Positions 43,339 to 53,336 of a stretch of 64,000 nt of DNA are shown here, one piece after another. Position 1 is the stretch's first letter. The number at the start of each line of letters is the position of its first letter. The notes beneath the pieces were generated by a model that did not search any database, was not told where the DNA came from, and was given only the letters and a program-made list of their open reading frames with translations. The position numbers were made by a program, and so were the translations under genes. Source of the stretch: Croceivirga sp. (GTDB taxonomy: Bacteria; Bacteroidota; Bacteroidia; Flavobacteriales; Flavobacteriaceae); NCBI GenBank assembly GCA_028284935.1, contig JANQQQ010000025.1, positions 1-64,000 on the forward strand, in the 5' to 3' direction.

Positions 43339-44076
43339 ATGGAAGCCGAAAAAATAATAGCGTGCATCAGTAGGGGTCGGACCGATTATGTTTTTAAATT
43401 ACTTCAACTTGAAAATTGGAAGGAAATTCTACATAAAGGGAGTGTAAGGCCCATACAATGGCTGATCTACTACAATGACCTAACGGCGATAAAGGCAATA
43501 CTCAATTCTGGAGGAAATCTAGATAGTATTGATCTCGATACCGAACTGGGTAATGCGGCTTTTTTTGGTCATTGGAAAATATGTGATTTCCTTATTGCAC
43601 AAGGCGCCGATGTTAATGCATCCCTGGATAAGACCAACGAAACACCCTTACACAATGCGTTGGCAAAAGCTGGCCGTCCTTATTATTTCTATACCGTAAA
43701 AGTATTGGTCGAAAATGGAGCGGATGTGAATGCCAAAACCAAACCGAATGTGGAAACTGGAGGTTTCATGCGTGATGTCAGGACCAAGGGTGAAACCCCT
43801 TTACATAGGGCGGCTGCCTATGCCGATGAGGCTACCATAACCTTCCTTTTGGATAATGGGGCGGATAAAGAAGCGAAGGATATCAATGGAAATTCTCCGT
43901 TGAGCTGGGCGAGTGAGCATCTTCGACCAGGGAAAATTCTGTATTTACTTCAATATGGGGAGCATAGAATAAGTGAAAAACATGCTACAACAAATATCAG
44001 TGACCACGGCGCAGGTTGGGGCAATGGCATGGATTGGAATTTAATGGGCGATTACCTGCCTGAGAAAAAAGAGTAA
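43339..44076 (+). CDS. Ankyrin repeat protein
   Basis: 245 residues from ATG 43339 (earlier in-frame starts are less likely because they lie in the repeat-like spacer). At least four ankyrin-type repeats can be read: STLxxxxxxNAAFFGHWKICDFL, TPLHNALAKAGRPYY with VKVLVENGADVNAKT, TPLHRAAAYADEATITFLLD with NGADKEAKD, and GNSPLSWASEHL. There is no signal peptide. Ankyrin arrays bind proteins; the partner is unknown. It stands alone between spacer and convergent gene. Confidence 0.85.
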   Translation: MEAEKIIACISRGRTDYVFKLLQLENWKEILHKGSVRPIQWLIYYNDLTAIKAILNSGGNLDSIDLDTELGNAAFFGHWKICDFLIAQGADVNASLDKTNETPLHNALAKAGRPYYFYTVKVLVENGADVNAKTKPNVETGGFMRDVRTKGETPLHRAAAYADEATITFLLDNGADKEAKDINGNSPLSWASEHLRPGKILYLLQYGEHRISEKHATTNISDHGAGWGNGMDWNLMGDYLPEKKE

Positions 44077-44095
44077 CGCACCATTTCATTCCAAA

Positions 44096-44785
44096 TTACT
44101 TGTAGATACCATCCAAGATTTTAATCAAATCTTCTTCTTTGGACAGGTTTACTCGTTCTTTTTTGATAATCGCTTTAGCCTTGGAAGCTGTTGTTGGTCC
44201 GAAAACGGCAAGGAATTTCTTCTTACCACTTGGCAAATAGATGGGCATTTGGTCTTTGGGAGGGGTTAAATAAAACTCTGCATTCGCTTTCTCAAATCTA
44301 GCAGGTTTAGCGGCCGCATATCCCTCTGCTTTGGTCTTCTTGAAATATTTGATAATTTCCTTTTTGTATAAGGTATAGGCATCAGAGGATGCTAGAATTT
44401 CCAAAAAACCTTGGGTCACTTCCCCTTTGGGGTTTTTATATTTTCGCACCATATACTTCTTTTCGGAACCATCCAACAGCGTAATTTCCTCCTCCGTTGG
44501 CGTCTCCAAGACAATGACCTGGTTCGCTTTTATCCAAACCTCAATATTCCCTTTGTATCCATTAAATCGGACCAAATAGGTTTTTTCCCGATTCCCAATT
44601 TTTGCAGGTTGAAACTCCAAGTTCAAATAAGGAGACCCGTCTTCAACCCCGTATTCTTGCGAGAATAGCGAGGGGTCGTAAAACACCCCATTCAAGTCGT
44701 CACGAAGTGCATTTTGGGAGAACGTTTTTGGGAAAATCAGTAAAAAGAAAATAGAAGAAATTAGGAAGCGTATCATTTTTAACAT
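44096..44785 (-). CDS. Exported protein of unknown function
   Basis: 229 residues with a signal peptide (MIRFLISSIFFLLIFPKTFS after the first three residues). The mature protein is basic with a beta-rich centre (NREKTYLVRFNGYKGNIEVW, KKYMVRKYKNPKGEVTQG) and a basic C-terminal helix. No motif is recognised. A perfect -7 box (44812-44819) precedes it with a leader near 20 bases. The gene is divergent from tetR. Confidence 0.78.
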   Translation of the reverse strand: MLKMIRFLISSIFFLLIFPKTFSQNALRDDLNGVFYDPSLFSQEYGVEDGSPYLNLEFQPAKIGNREKTYLVRFNGYKGNIEVWIKANQVIVLETPTEEEITLLDGSEKKYMVRKYKNPKGEVTQGFLEILASSDAYTLYKKEIIKYFKKTKAEGYAAAKPARFEKANAEFYLTPPKDQMPIYLPSGKKKFLAVFGPTTASKAKAIIKKERVNLSKEEDLIKILDGIYK

Positions 44786-44811
44786 TTTTAAGTCGGATTA
44801 CTGACTACAAT

Positions 44812-44819
44812 CAAAAATA
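44812..44819 (-). promoter_or_regulatory. -7 box (TATTTTTG) of the exported protein gene
   Basis: The minus strand reads TATTTTTG, a perfect TAnnTTTG, 27 bases before the start codon at 44785. Confidence 0.5.
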
Positions 44820-44889
44820 ATACCAGATGAGGGTAGAATTGAGGTTCATTAACAGTTTCAAAACACTTTGGCAAGTCGTCCGGTTTTAC

Positions 44890-44897
44890 TAAATTTG
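44890..44897 (+). promoter_or_regulatory. -7 box (TAAATTTG) of tetR-alkB
   Basis: TAAATTTG is a perfect TAnnTTTG, 23 bases before the tetR ATG at 44921. It overlaps the left arm of the putative TetR operator. Confidence 0.6.
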
Positions 44898-44919
44898 ACT
44901 ATTATTCTATTTTAGTCAA
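44895..44919. promoter_or_regulatory. Putative TetR operator
   Basis: TTGACTA (44895-44901) and TAGTCAA (44913-44919) form a perfect 7-base inverted repeat with an 11-base spacer. It starts within the -7 box and ends one base before the tetR ATG, a classic position for autorepression. Confidence 0.6.
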
Positions 44920-44920
44920 T

Positions 44921-45496
44921 ATGTCAAAATTAAAACAGCAACTCATATCGGTTGCGGGCAGCACATTTAGCAAGTACGGGTACTACAAAACTGCTATGGA
45001 AGATATTGCCAAAGCAGCCCAGAAGGCCAAAGGTTCACTCTATTATCATTTTGGCAGCAAAGAGCTCTTATTTGAAGCGGTGGTATTGCATGAGTTGAAA
45101 CGACTTAAAATGGAATTGGCCAAAGTTTTTGCTGATGACCAACTGGACACCCGCCAAGTATTGCGAAACTATATGCTCAAGCGTATGGAGGTATTGCGGC
45201 ATGCTCCCAACTATCAGGAAACCCTACGGCCCAATTTTTACGAGCACTATGACTTTGTAAATGATGTAAAAAATCAAATGGTGCAATGGGAAGTCGGGCA
45301 AATCGTACAATTGATCCAACGTGGGGTTGGAAAAGGGGAACTGGAGCTTCCAGGTAATCATTTGGTGTATGGTCAAGTCCTGGTCATGTTACTCCAAGGC
45401 CTGGAGCCCAACTTTTATTTAAAGGGAGAGTATGACCGATTGGAGTCGCACTTTGACAATCTTATTAAAATTATAACCAAAGGGATTTCAAAATAA
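44921..45496 (+). CDS. TetR/AcrR-family repressor
   Basis: 191 residues. The N-terminal helix-turn-helix is FSKYGYYKTAMEDIAKAAQKAKG with SLYYHFGSKELLFEAVV; the rest is a helical ligand-binding and dimer domain. It is six bases upstream of alkB, so it should sense an alkane-derived or fatty acid ligand and control the alkane hydroxylase. A 25-base inverted repeat at the start codon is the probable operator. Confidence 0.92.
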   Translation: MSKLKQQLISVAGSTFSKYGYYKTAMEDIAKAAQKAKGSLYYHFGSKELLFEAVVLHELKRLKMELAKVFADDQLDTRQVLRNYMLKRMEVLRHAPNYQETLRPNFYEHYDFVNDVKNQMVQWEVGQIVQLIQRGVGKGELELPGNHLVYGQVLVMLLQGLEPNFYLKGEYDRLESHFDNLIKIITKGISK

Positions 45497-45502
45497 CACC
45501 TT

Positions 45503-46537
45503 ATGAAACGTCTTAAATACCTATTTGTATATACCATTCCAATCACCGTTTTCGTAGCTTTTAATTTTGAAGGGATCTGGACATTCTTGCCATTGATTGT
45601 TTTCTTTGGTTTTGTTCCACTACTCGAGCTTCTCTTGCCTCCGGACCGCGAGAACATGGATAAGAAACTGGCCGATGATGAGAAGAACCAAAAGATTTAT
45701 GATTACATTCTTTATGGCACCTTACCCCTCCAAATTGGATTCCTGATATATTTCTTTTTCATCATCGGTGAGACACCATACGGCTCCTTGGAATATGTTG
45801 GACGGATTACCGCTATGGGTTTTATGTGCGGGGTCATCGGAATTAATGTTGGACATGAACTGGGGCATCGTCACAGCCGTTGGGAACAGTTTATGGGTGA
45901 GGTATTGTTGTTGACTTCCTTGGACACCCATTTTTTACCCTATCACAATGCTGGTCATCATAAAAACGTGGCAACTCCTGAAGATTCAGCCACGGCCAGA
46001 AAAAATGAGCTGTTGTTCGTGTATTGGTTCCGTTCCCATTTTGGGAGTTATATCGAAGCTTGGCAGTTGGAAAGAACCAGATTACAAGCGGAAGGCAAAT
46101 CTTGGCTCACACCACGCAATAGAATGGTGGTATACTCCATTGCCAACATAGTACTTTTGGGATTGGTCTATTTCATTTTTGGTGCTACAGTCTTCATCGC
46201 CTTTCTGGGGGCGGCAACCATAGGTATTATTCTGTTGGAAACCGTCAACTACATTGAACATTACGGTCTGCTCCGCAAGACAAGGGAAAATGGACGTTAT
46301 GAACCTGTTCGTCACCATCATTCTTGGAATTCCGATCATCCCATTGGTAGAACCTTGCTGTTCAATCTTTCAAGACATTCGGACCATCACTACAATGGGA
46401 GCAAAAAGTATCAAATTCTCAAATCGCACGAAAAGAGTCCCCAGATGCCCACCGGGTATCCCGGGATGATGATTTTGGCGGTATTTCAACCTTTATGGTT
46501 TTGGGTAATGAACAAAAAGTTAGAACAATTCCGTTAG
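45503..46537 (+). CDS. alkB: Alkane 1-monooxygenase (AlkB type)
   Basis: Non-heme diiron membrane enzyme that hydroxylates the terminal carbon of alkanes. 344 residues with hydrophobic helices and the conserved His boxes: HELGHRHSRWEQ, HNAGHHKNVATPEDSATARK, NYIEHYGLLRK and LFNLSRHSDHHYNGSKKY. It is shorter than the Pseudomonas enzyme (about 400) but normal for Bacteroidota. Partner rubredoxin genes are not in the neighbourhood. Controlled by the upstream tetR. Confidence 0.92.
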   Translation: MKRLKYLFVYTIPITVFVAFNFEGIWTFLPLIVFFGFVPLLELLLPPDRENMDKKLADDEKNQKIYDYILYGTLPLQIGFLIYFFFIIGETPYGSLEYVGRITAMGFMCGVIGINVGHELGHRHSRWEQFMGEVLLLTSLDTHFLPYHNAGHHKNVATPEDSATARKNELLFVYWFRSHFGSYIEAWQLERTRLQAEGKSWLTPRNRMVVYSIANIVLLGLVYFIFGATVFIAFLGAATIGIILLETVNYIEHYGLLRKTRENGRYEPVRHHHSWNSDHPIGRTLLFNLSRHSDHHYNGSKKYQILKSHEKSPQMPTGYPGMMILAVFQPLWFWVMNKKLEQFR

Positions 46538-47197
46538 TTAAAGTGTCTTCAAATCCTTTATGGTTTTAAAGGCCACATCGACCTGGTCATCATTGACCAA
46601 AATGGTAAATTCATTGGTGGTGGAAATGACTTCATACAATACGATCCCCTCCCAGGCCAAACGTTGAAAAATGAAATAATAGATACCCGGGACAGAGACA
46701 TTTTCAGCTGGTAGTTTCACGGTAACCGAAGAGAGGTTTTCCGCTTTTTGAGTACAACGTTCGTCTTGGAACAGGGCCTCAACAGTAGCATCAAGGGTAT
46801 TGCTGACCACAATATTAATTTCATTGACCCCACGGGAGGAGGTATAAAAAATATCTTGATTCTCATTGACCTTTTCCAACAGTTTTGCTTGTTGGGCCAA
46901 AATGGTCTCTGAAGAAAGAAAGGTATAATCGGTAAGGTTGGAACGTACCGTAATCTCTCCAATATTTTTGAGCACTTTCACAATTTTATGGGTGGCCCGA
47001 AACTCCAAGTCATCTGATAATCGCTTCAAAGCCATAACAATGGCTCCATTTCTCACCTCTTTCCCTAGTTCATCCTCAATTTCAGGCTTTACGATTCGAG
47101 ATAGGGAAGTAAGATTGATGATTCCTTGCGCCAACGCACTTTGCAAAAATGGTTTTTTCTTGATGTATTGCTCAACAACAGCCGAAATGGTCTTCAT
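46538..47197 (-). CDS. ACT-domain-like regulatory protein
   Basis: 219 residues from ATG 47197 (the codon at 47218 is TTG). The sequence has a helical N-terminal part (KTISAVVEQYIKKKPFLQSALAQGIIN) and two ACT-type beta-alpha segments in the second half (INIVVSNTLDATVEAL and EFTILVNDDQVDVAFKTI). Databases often call such flavobacterial proteins aspartate kinase, but no kinase domain is present. Function unknown; an amino acid-sensing role is a guess. It begins 53 bases from yraN, and its stop is one base behind alkB, convergent. Confidence 0.8.
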   Translation of the reverse strand: MKTISAVVEQYIKKKPFLQSALAQGIINLTSLSRIVKPEIEDELGKEVRNGAIVMALKRLSDDLEFRATHKIVKVLKNIGEITVRSNLTDYTFLSSETILAQQAKLLEKVNENQDIFYTSSRGVNEINIVVSNTLDATVEALFQDERCTQKAENLSSVTVKLPAENVSVPGIYYFIFQRLAWEGIVLYEVISTTNEFTILVNDDQVDVAFKTIKDLKTL

Positions 47198-47215
47198 TTC
47201 AATATTGGTTTGAGA

Positions 47216-47223
47216 CAAAAATA
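47216..47223 (-). promoter_or_regulatory. -7 box (TATTTTTG) of the ACT-like gene
   Basis: The minus strand reads TATTTTTG, a perfect TAnnTTTG, 19 bases before the ATG at 47197. Confidence 0.5.
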
Positions 47224-47250
47224 ACTTTTTGTTACAAATAAAACAAATAG

Positions 47251-47610
47251 TTAAAAGTAGTAAAAAGCATCCTCCAAATGGTTGATTTCAAAATCCTGCC
47301 CGCTTTTTAGAATGGTAATGATGTCAAACCGAACGTTAACGTCCAAATCCTCCTCAGTAACATAATGATCTGCTGCTGAAACCAGTAAGCCCATTTTCTT
47401 TTGATTGACCGTCTCCGCTATCTCTTGAAGATAATCGGAGCTTCTGGACTTTACTTCAACAACAGCCAGGATAGGCCCTTTTTGGGCGATAATATCTATT
47501 TCGGCTTTTTGATAGCGATAATTTCTATAACGAATCCTATACCCATTGTTGATTAGGTATTTTGCGGCCATCTCCTCGCCAAACTTCCCAAATTCATTGT
47601 GTACGCCCAT
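47251..47610 (-). CDS. YraN family protein (UPF0102, endonuclease-like fold)
   Basis: 119 residues from ATG 47610, which gives the family N-terminus HNEFGKFGEEMAAKYL. Next come YRYQKAEIDIIAQ and LAVVEVKSRSS, the E-x-D-x-(V) ... E-V-K pattern of the restriction endonuclease-like core. YraN proteins are widespread but their substrate is unknown, probably nucleic acid. It lies just upstream of the ACT-like gene on the same strand. Confidence 0.9.
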   Translation of the reverse strand: MGVHNEFGKFGEEMAAKYLINNGYRIRYRNYRYQKAEIDIIAQKGPILAVVEVKSRSSDYLQEIAETVNQKKMGLLVSAADHYVTEEDLDVNVRFDIITILKSGQDFEINHLEDAFYYF

Positions 47611-47730
47611 CAGAATTTTGAAAATAATGAAAAAAACGGTGCATTTCATCGAAAAAATTGGTGCTTGGTCGGCATTCTTGCGTTAAGGTTGTACTTTGGA
47701 ACCTCAAAAGAACCACACCTACCTACAATA

Positions 47731-47752
47731 CATAGTTGACCCAAGAACTATG
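47731..47752 (+). other. Hairpin in front of the DUF1800 gene
   Basis: CATAGTT-GACCCAAG-AACTATG is a perfect 7-bp stem 11 bases before the first possible start codon (47763). Its role is unknown; it may fold in the mRNA leader or be a protein binding site. Confidence 0.4.
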
Positions 47753-47777
47753 ATACCTATTAATGCCAAACTTTGCT

Positions 47778-49256
47778 ATGGAATTCTTTGTAAACTGTAA
47801 TACCGGTACATTAGCACCGTACACTACCCCTTTGGACAGACTGCGAGCGCAGCATGTCTACAGACGGTTGGGCTTTGGTGCTTCAGCTGAAACAATTGAC
47901 CAGGCCATTGGTCAAAATCCTGCTACCCTAATAAACAATCTTGTGGATCAAGCATTGGCGACAGCGCCAATCCCTGCTCCGGAATGGTCAGAATGGACCA
48001 ACGCCAATTACCCTGAGGATGACGACCTTGCGCGTCAACTTCGAAGGGCGCAGCGGGAAGAATTGAACACCGCATACGGCAACGGACTATTGAACAACAA
48101 CCTGTTTGACCGATTGAGTGTTTTCTGGAGCAATCATTTTGTGACAGAAATTGATGTGTACGATTGTAATTCATTCTTATACGAATACGTCAACTGTCTC
48201 CAGCGAAATGCCCTAGGGAATTTTAGGACCTTCGTCAGTGAAATAGGTCTTACCAGTGCCATGCTGCGCTACTTGGATGGTGCCTTTAACAATAGAAACC
48301 GCCCTAATGAGAATTACGCGCGCGAATTGTATGAACTATTTACGCTAGGCGAAGGCGTAGGCTACACGGAAGAAGACATTATAGAAACATCCAGGGCTTT
48401 GACGGGATATGTGAACCGAGGGGAGGTAGGATGTACCAAAATCACCTTTAATCCGGAACAATTTGATGCCGATCCCAAAACCATTTTAGGACAAACAGGC
48501 AATTGGGGGTACGATGATGTAATTGATATCCTTTTCACTGAACGAGCGGATCAAATCGCCTTCTTCATTTGTAAAAAGCTCTATCTCTATTTTGTGCACC
48601 CGGATGCCCTGGCAGATGAGGCGCAACCCATCATCAACGGTATGGCTGCCACTTTTGTGGCCAACAACTTTGAAATTGCCCCCGTTTTACGACAACTATT
48701 TGCCAGTGAGCACTTTTTTGATGAAACAGCTATTGGTGTCATTATCAAAAGCCCATTGGACCTGTACCTGAATTTGCTGAAAGAAACCAATTTTGGGTAT
48801 AATGATGGTACGGTCATCAACATTTTGGACGCTGCCGCAATGATTGGCCAAGAACTTTGGGATCCTGTAGATGTGGCTGGATGGCAAAGGGATAGGGCAT
48901 GGATAAACACCAACTTCATTATTGGTCGATGGTTAACCGCTGAGGTATTTATTGAACAGTACTTCCAAGCGAATCAAGATCAGTTTAGAGCTTTGGGAAT
49001 TGCCGCTGCGGGCCCCAATGGTGCTACGATCAATGACCCTGATGTCATAGCAAGGGCCATTATAGATAAGTTCCTTCCCAAAGGATTATTGACCGAAGCA
49101 GATTACAACATTGCCATTACGGTCTTTAGGGAGCCCTATGAAGATACCAATATGTTCGAGACAGGAAGTTGGAACATGCTTTTGGACGATACCCCGTCAC
49201 AGGTATTCCTGTTGCTGTTACATCTTTCTAGAGAACCAGAATTTCAACTCAAATAA
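47778..49256 (+). CDS. DUF1800 family protein
   Basis: 492 residues from ATG 47778; ATG 47763 is also in frame. Family features: HVYRRLGFGASAETIDQA at the start, VFWSNHFVTEIDVY, RPNENYARELYELFTLGEG (the NENYARE motif) and WDPVDVAGWQ. No signal peptide or membrane helix is evident. The DUF1800 proteins are almost always paired with a DUF1501 protein, which follows here 10 bases downstream; their joint function is unknown. Confidence 0.92.
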   Translation: MEFFVNCNTGTLAPYTTPLDRLRAQHVYRRLGFGASAETIDQAIGQNPATLINNLVDQALATAPIPAPEWSEWTNANYPEDDDLARQLRRAQREELNTAYGNGLLNNNLFDRLSVFWSNHFVTEIDVYDCNSFLYEYVNCLQRNALGNFRTFVSEIGLTSAMLRYLDGAFNNRNRPNENYARELYELFTLGEGVGYTEEDIIETSRALTGYVNRGEVGCTKITFNPEQFDADPKTILGQTGNWGYDDVIDILFTERADQIAFFICKKLYLYFVHPDALADEAQPIINGMAATFVANNFEIAPVLRQLFASEHFFDETAIGVIIKSPLDLYLNLLKETNFGYNDGTVINILDAAAMIGQELWDPVDVAGWQRDRAWINTNFIIGRWLTAEVFIEQYFQANQDQFRALGIAAAGPNGATINDPDVIARAIIDKFLPKGLLTEADYNIAITVFREPYEDTNMFETGSWNMLLDDTPSQVFLLLLHLSREPEFQLK

Positions 49257-49266
49257 ACCTACTGTT

Positions 49267-50985
49267 ATGTGCGATACCCATCATATTCACGATAATTCCC
49301 CCCACAAAGGTCTTGAACACGAAGGCCACGATCAAGAACACAAAAACTGGAGCCGAAGATCCTTTATGCAAGCATTGGGAATAGCCGGATCGGGATCTAT
49401 GTTCTTGGGCAGTAACCTTTTATCTGCATCAGCGCCATCACCCCTAATGTCGGCCATTAATAATGCCAATACCGATAATATTTTGGTATTGATCCGATTG
49501 AATGGTGGTAATGATGGTTTAAGTACCGTTATACCCATTCAACAGTATGACACCTATGCCAATCAACGGCCCAACATTTATATTCCTGAAAGTAAGGTGC
49601 TGAAATTGACCGACGATTTTGGGATTCCTTCCTATATGAATTCGCTGGAACCCCTATGGGGCGAAGGTCAGTTTAAGGCGGTTCATGGTGTTGGCTATGA
49701 GAACCAAAGTTTGTCCCACTTCACCGGTTCTGATATCTATGCCAATACAGATTTGACCTCTACAGGCTTTTCAGGCCTGAATACAGGTTGGATGGGAAGA
49801 TATTTTGAAAATATCTATCCAGATTACCTGATCAATCCGCCAGATGCCCCAGCGGCCATTCAAATAGGTAATATTGCCAATTTGGTATTCCAAGGTGACG
49901 AAACCAACTATGCATTTGTTACCAATAATATTGACCAATTGGAAGAAATTGCGGAAACTGGATTCTTCTACGATATCGCTAATGCCCCATTTGACAATTG
50001 TATGTATGGAGACCAGTTGCGTTTCCTACGTGGGGTGGCCAACACAACGTACGAATATGCCGGTAAAATCCACGAGGCGTATGAACGAGGACAAAACCAA
50101 GTTGAATACCAAGACAATGGCTTTGCCCGTCAGCTGGCCTTGTTGGCACGATTGATTAAAGGTAATTTGGGTACCAAAGTGTACATGATTTCCATGGGAG
50201 GCTTTGACACCCACGGGAACCAACCTTTGGCACATGAGCGCTTGATGTCTACCCTTTCCATTGCGGTGAACAATTTCTATGAGGATTTGGCCTTTACCGA
50301 ACAAGACAACAACGTGTTGAGTATGACCTTTTCCGAATTTGGACGTAGAATATTCGAAAATGGTTCCAATGGTACGGATCATGGAAAAGCGGCACCAACC
50401 CTGTTCTTTGGTTCGGGATTGGATGGCAGCGCCTTTGTTGGTGACCACCCTTCTCTTGATGAACCCAATGGTCGCGGAAACTTGGAGTACACCATGGATT
50501 TCCGTAACCTATATGGGACGGTATTGGCGGAATGGCTCTGTGTGCCTCGAACTGCAGTGGAACAGCACCTTTTGGGATATCAATATCAGGCCATTAATCT
50601 AGGATTTAATTGTAGTGGCGAAACCTTTGATGATATTGCCATGGACGATGACCCACCTACCTTACCGGACACCCCTCCAAGCGACCCCGGTGATGAAATG
50701 GGAAATCAAGAGGATTTACCCACGCAGGTCACCCATAGGCCTTATTACCCAACAGAGAACAATCCCCATATTTATTTGGAGATGCCCTTTAGTGCCCATG
50801 TGGACATACAGTTGTACAATATTTTAGGGCAAAATGTTGGGACCGTTTTCAACGAAATGGTCTTGGAGGGTACTGCTGAAATTAACATTCGTGAACGTGT
50901 TCGTGGAAGCTTGTCCACAGGAAAGTACATTTATCAGATCAACGTTGCGGACCAACGAATGAGCAAATCCGTTATGATTATGTAA
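49267..50985 (+). CDS. DUF1501 family exported protein (Tat signal, T9SS C-terminal domain)
   Basis: 572 residues from ATG 49267. A Tat-type signal is present ([20 protein letters not shown]), then the DUF1501 core related to the alkaline phosphatase/sulfatase fold: [26 protein letters not shown], and [21 protein letters not shown]-terminal beta-domain after about residue 495 ([14 protein letters not shown] ... GKYIYQINV) has the look of a type IX secretion sorting domain. It is co-transcribed with the DUF1800 gene. No substrate is known. Confidence 0.92.
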   Translation: MCDTHHIHDNSPHKGLEHEGHDQEHKNWSRRSFMQALGIAGSGSMFLGSNLLSASAPSPLMSAINNANTDNILVLIRLNGGNDGLSTVIPIQQYDTYANQRPNIYIPESKVLKLTDDFGIPSYMNSLEPLWGEGQFKAVHGVGYENQSLSHFTGSDIYANTDLTSTGFSGLNTGWMGRYFENIYPDYLINPPDAPAAIQIGNIANLVFQGDETNYAFVTNNIDQLEEIAETGFFYDIANAPFDNCMYGDQLRFLRGVANTTYEYAGKIHEAYERGQNQVEYQDNGFARQLALLARLIKGNLGTKVYMISMGGFDTHGNQPLAHERLMSTLSIAVNNFYEDLAFTEQDNNVLSMTFSEFGRRIFENGSNGTDHGKAAPTLFFGSGLDGSAFVGDHPSLDEPNGRGNLEYTMDFRNLYGTVLAEWLCVPRTAVEQHLLGYQYQAINLGFNCSGETFDDIAMDDDPPTLPDTPPSDPGDEMGNQEDLPTQVTHRPYYPTENNPHIYLEMPFSAHVDIQLYNILGQNVGTVFNEMVLEGTAEINIRERVRGSLSTGKYIYQINVADQRMSKSVMIM

Positions 50986-51010
50986 GGACGAATTACATTT
51001 TTTCCAGAAT

Positions 51011-51071
51011 CCCCCGAAGGCGCAGTCCCCCACCCCAATTTTGGATGCGTACCTCGGGGGTTTCCTTTTTT
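51011..51071 (+). terminator. Rho-independent terminator after the DUF1501 gene
   Basis: CCCCCGAAGG (51011-51020) and CCTCGGGGG (51052-51060) form a GC-rich stem with a one-base bulge and a loop of about 30 bases, followed by TTTCCTTTTTT. Confidence 0.75.
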
Positions 51072-51101
51072 ATAGGAGCTACTTCACAGCACTAAAATTC
51101 C

Positions 51102-51109
51102 TATTTTTG
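51102..51109 (+). promoter_or_regulatory. -7 box (TATTTTTG) of metG
   Basis: TATTTTTG is a perfect TAnnTTTG, 10 bases before the proposed ATG at 51119, so the leader is very short. Confidence 0.55.
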
Positions 51110-51118
51110 CCCCTTAAT

Positions 51119-53212
51119 ATGTCAGATATGTCCCTTGACAACCCTTCCAGAATTACCATTACCGCAGCGTTGCCCTACACCAACGGCCCCATACACATAG
51201 GACATTTGGCAGGGGTATATGTACCCGCTGATATCTATGCCCGTTATCAAAGGCTTCAAGGAAAGGATGTAGCTTTTATATGCGGAAGCGATGAGCACGG
51301 GGTGGCCATACCCATGAAAGCTAAAAAAGAAGGGGTTTCGCCAAAAGAAATTATTGACAGGTATCATGGCATTATAAAACAGTCTTTTGAAGATTTTGGA
51401 ATTTCATTTGACAACTATTCCAGGACCTCTGCGGAAATTCATCATAGGACAGCCTCTGAGTTTTTCAAAAAACTCCATCGCCAAGGGGACTTTATAGAAG
51501 AGGTTACGGAACAACTGTACGATGAGGAAGCCGAGCAATTCTTGGCAGACCGATTTGTGGTGGGAACCTGCCCTGTGTGTGGGCATCCTGAAGCCTATGG
51601 AGATCAATGCGAAAATTGTGGTTCATCGCTAAATGCTACGGACCTCATCCATCCTAAATCAACGTTGACTGGAGCCACCCCCACCTTAAGAAGCACCAAA
51701 CATTGGTTTCTTCCCTTGGATCAATATCAGGACTTCCTGAAAGAATGGATTCTAGAGGGACATAAAAATGATTGGAAACCAAACGTCTATGGTCAATGTA
51801 AAAGTTGGATTGATGATGGATTGAAACCTAGGGCAGTGACCAGGGATTTGGATTGGGGTATTCCGGTCCCCGTGGAAGGGGCCGAAGGGAAAGTACTCTA
51901 CGTTTGGTTCGATGCGCCCATTGGTTATATTTCTTCCACAAAGGAATGGGCGGAACGCAAAGGAATGCATTGGGAACCCTACTGGAAAGACCAAAACACC
52001 AAACTCCTACATTTTATTGGAAAGGACAATATTGTTTTTCACTGCATTATTTTCCCGAGCATGCTAAAAGCCCACGGCGATTACGTGTTGCCTGAAAATG
52101 TGCCGGCCAATGAGTTTTTGAATTTGGAAGGAAATAAATTAAGTACCTCAAAAAACTGGGCGGTCTGGTTGCATGAATATTTACAGGAATTTCCAGACAT
52201 GCAGGATGTACTTCGGTATACCCTGACTGCCAATGCCCCTGAGACAAAGGATAATGACTTTACCTGGAGGGATTTTCAGGCACGTAATAACAATGAGCTT
52301 GTTGCCATTTTTGGAAATTTCATCAACCGGGTTACCGTTTTGACCCACAAGTATTATAATGGGGAGGTACCACCTCTTGGGAATTTGACAAAAGTAGATG
52401 AACAGGCCTTGGGCGAATTGCGTGGGTTCCCCAAAAAGCTTTCCGATTCGTTGGAGCGATACCGGTTTAGGGAAGCCAGCCAAGAATTGTTGAATGTAGC
52501 ACGATTGGGCAACAAATACCTAGCCGATGAGGAACCTTGGAAAGTCATCAAGACGGATGAAGACCGTACAAAGACCATTATGTATATTGCCCTACAGATA
52601 GCTTCGGCCTTAGCTGTTTTAAGCGAACCCTTTTTACCGTTTACTTCAAAAAAACTTAAAAACATATTAGCCGTAACGTCAAGTGGAGTTGAGACTTCTT
52701 GGGCCGAGGTTGCCAAAAAACCGATGCTTCTTCCCTCGGGCCATCAAATCAATAAAAGCGAACTCCTTTTTCGCAAAATCGAGGACGAGGAAATCGAAGC
52801 GCAACTGGCCAAATTGGAAGCCACAAAAAAATTAAACGCCGCCGAAATGGAAACGACTGCCCCAACCATGGAACCCCAAAAGGAAACCATTACATATGAA
52901 GATTTTGCAAAGATGGATATGCGTATTGGCACGATCCTGGAAGCGGAAAAAATGCCCAAAACGGACAAGTTGATGGTATTAAAGGTGGATACCGGTTTGG
53001 ATGTTCGCACCATTGTTTCTGGCATTGCCCAAAGTTTTACCCCTGAGGAAATTGTGGGCAAACAGGTCACCGTTTTGGTGAATTTAGCACCAAGAAAGCT
53101 TAGGGGCGTGGAGAGTCAGGGCATGATTTTAATGACGGAAAATACAGAGGGGAAATTGGTTTTTATGAATCCCGATGAGGCTGGTGCCAGCAACGGTGCT
53201 GAAATTAACTAG
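51119..53212 (+). CDS. metG: Methionyl-tRNA synthetase
   Basis: Charges initiator and elongator tRNA-Met. The frame is open from 51041 but ATG 51119 (or 51128) fits the -7 box; 697 residues. The class I signature HIGH appears as [10 protein letters not shown], the zinc knuckle as [17 protein letters not shown], the second signature as [11 protein letters not shown] (KxSxS in place of KMSKS). A C-terminal EMAP-II-like tRNA binding domain (from about residue 600: [20 protein letters not shown]) completes the long form. Confidence 0.97.
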   Translation: MSDMSLDNPSRITITAALPYTNGPIHIGHLAGVYVPADIYARYQRLQGKDVAFICGSDEHGVAIPMKAKKEGVSPKEIIDRYHGIIKQSFEDFGISFDNYSRTSAEIHHRTASEFFKKLHRQGDFIEEVTEQLYDEEAEQFLADRFVVGTCPVCGHPEAYGDQCENCGSSLNATDLIHPKSTLTGATPTLRSTKHWFLPLDQYQDFLKEWILEGHKNDWKPNVYGQCKSWIDDGLKPRAVTRDLDWGIPVPVEGAEGKVLYVWFDAPIGYISSTKEWAERKGMHWEPYWKDQNTKLLHFIGKDNIVFHCIIFPSMLKAHGDYVLPENVPANEFLNLEGNKLSTSKNWAVWLHEYLQEFPDMQDVLRYTLTANAPETKDNDFTWRDFQARNNNELVAIFGNFINRVTVLTHKYYNGEVPPLGNLTKVDEQALGELRGFPKKLSDSLERYRFREASQELLNVARLGNKYLADEEPWKVIKTDEDRTKTIMYIALQIASALAVLSEPFLPFTSKKLKNILAVTSSGVETSWAEVAKKPMLLPSGHQINKSELLFRKIEDEEIEAQLAKLEATKKLNAAEMETTAPTMEPQKETITYEDFAKMDMRIGTILEAEKMPKTDKLMVLKVDTGLDVRTIVSGIAQSFTPEEIVGKQVTVLVNLAPRKLRGVESQGMILMTENTEGKLVFMNPDEAGASNGAEIN

Positions 53213-53336
53213 TCTCTTTGCTTTAAAGTTTTTTATTCCTATCCCTTTATGTTTTTTAAAAATAGAGCGTTTTGTCGTATCTTTAAATTCCCCCTTTAAC
53301 CTAAGATCACTACGTTTCAACATCCAAATCGTACAG

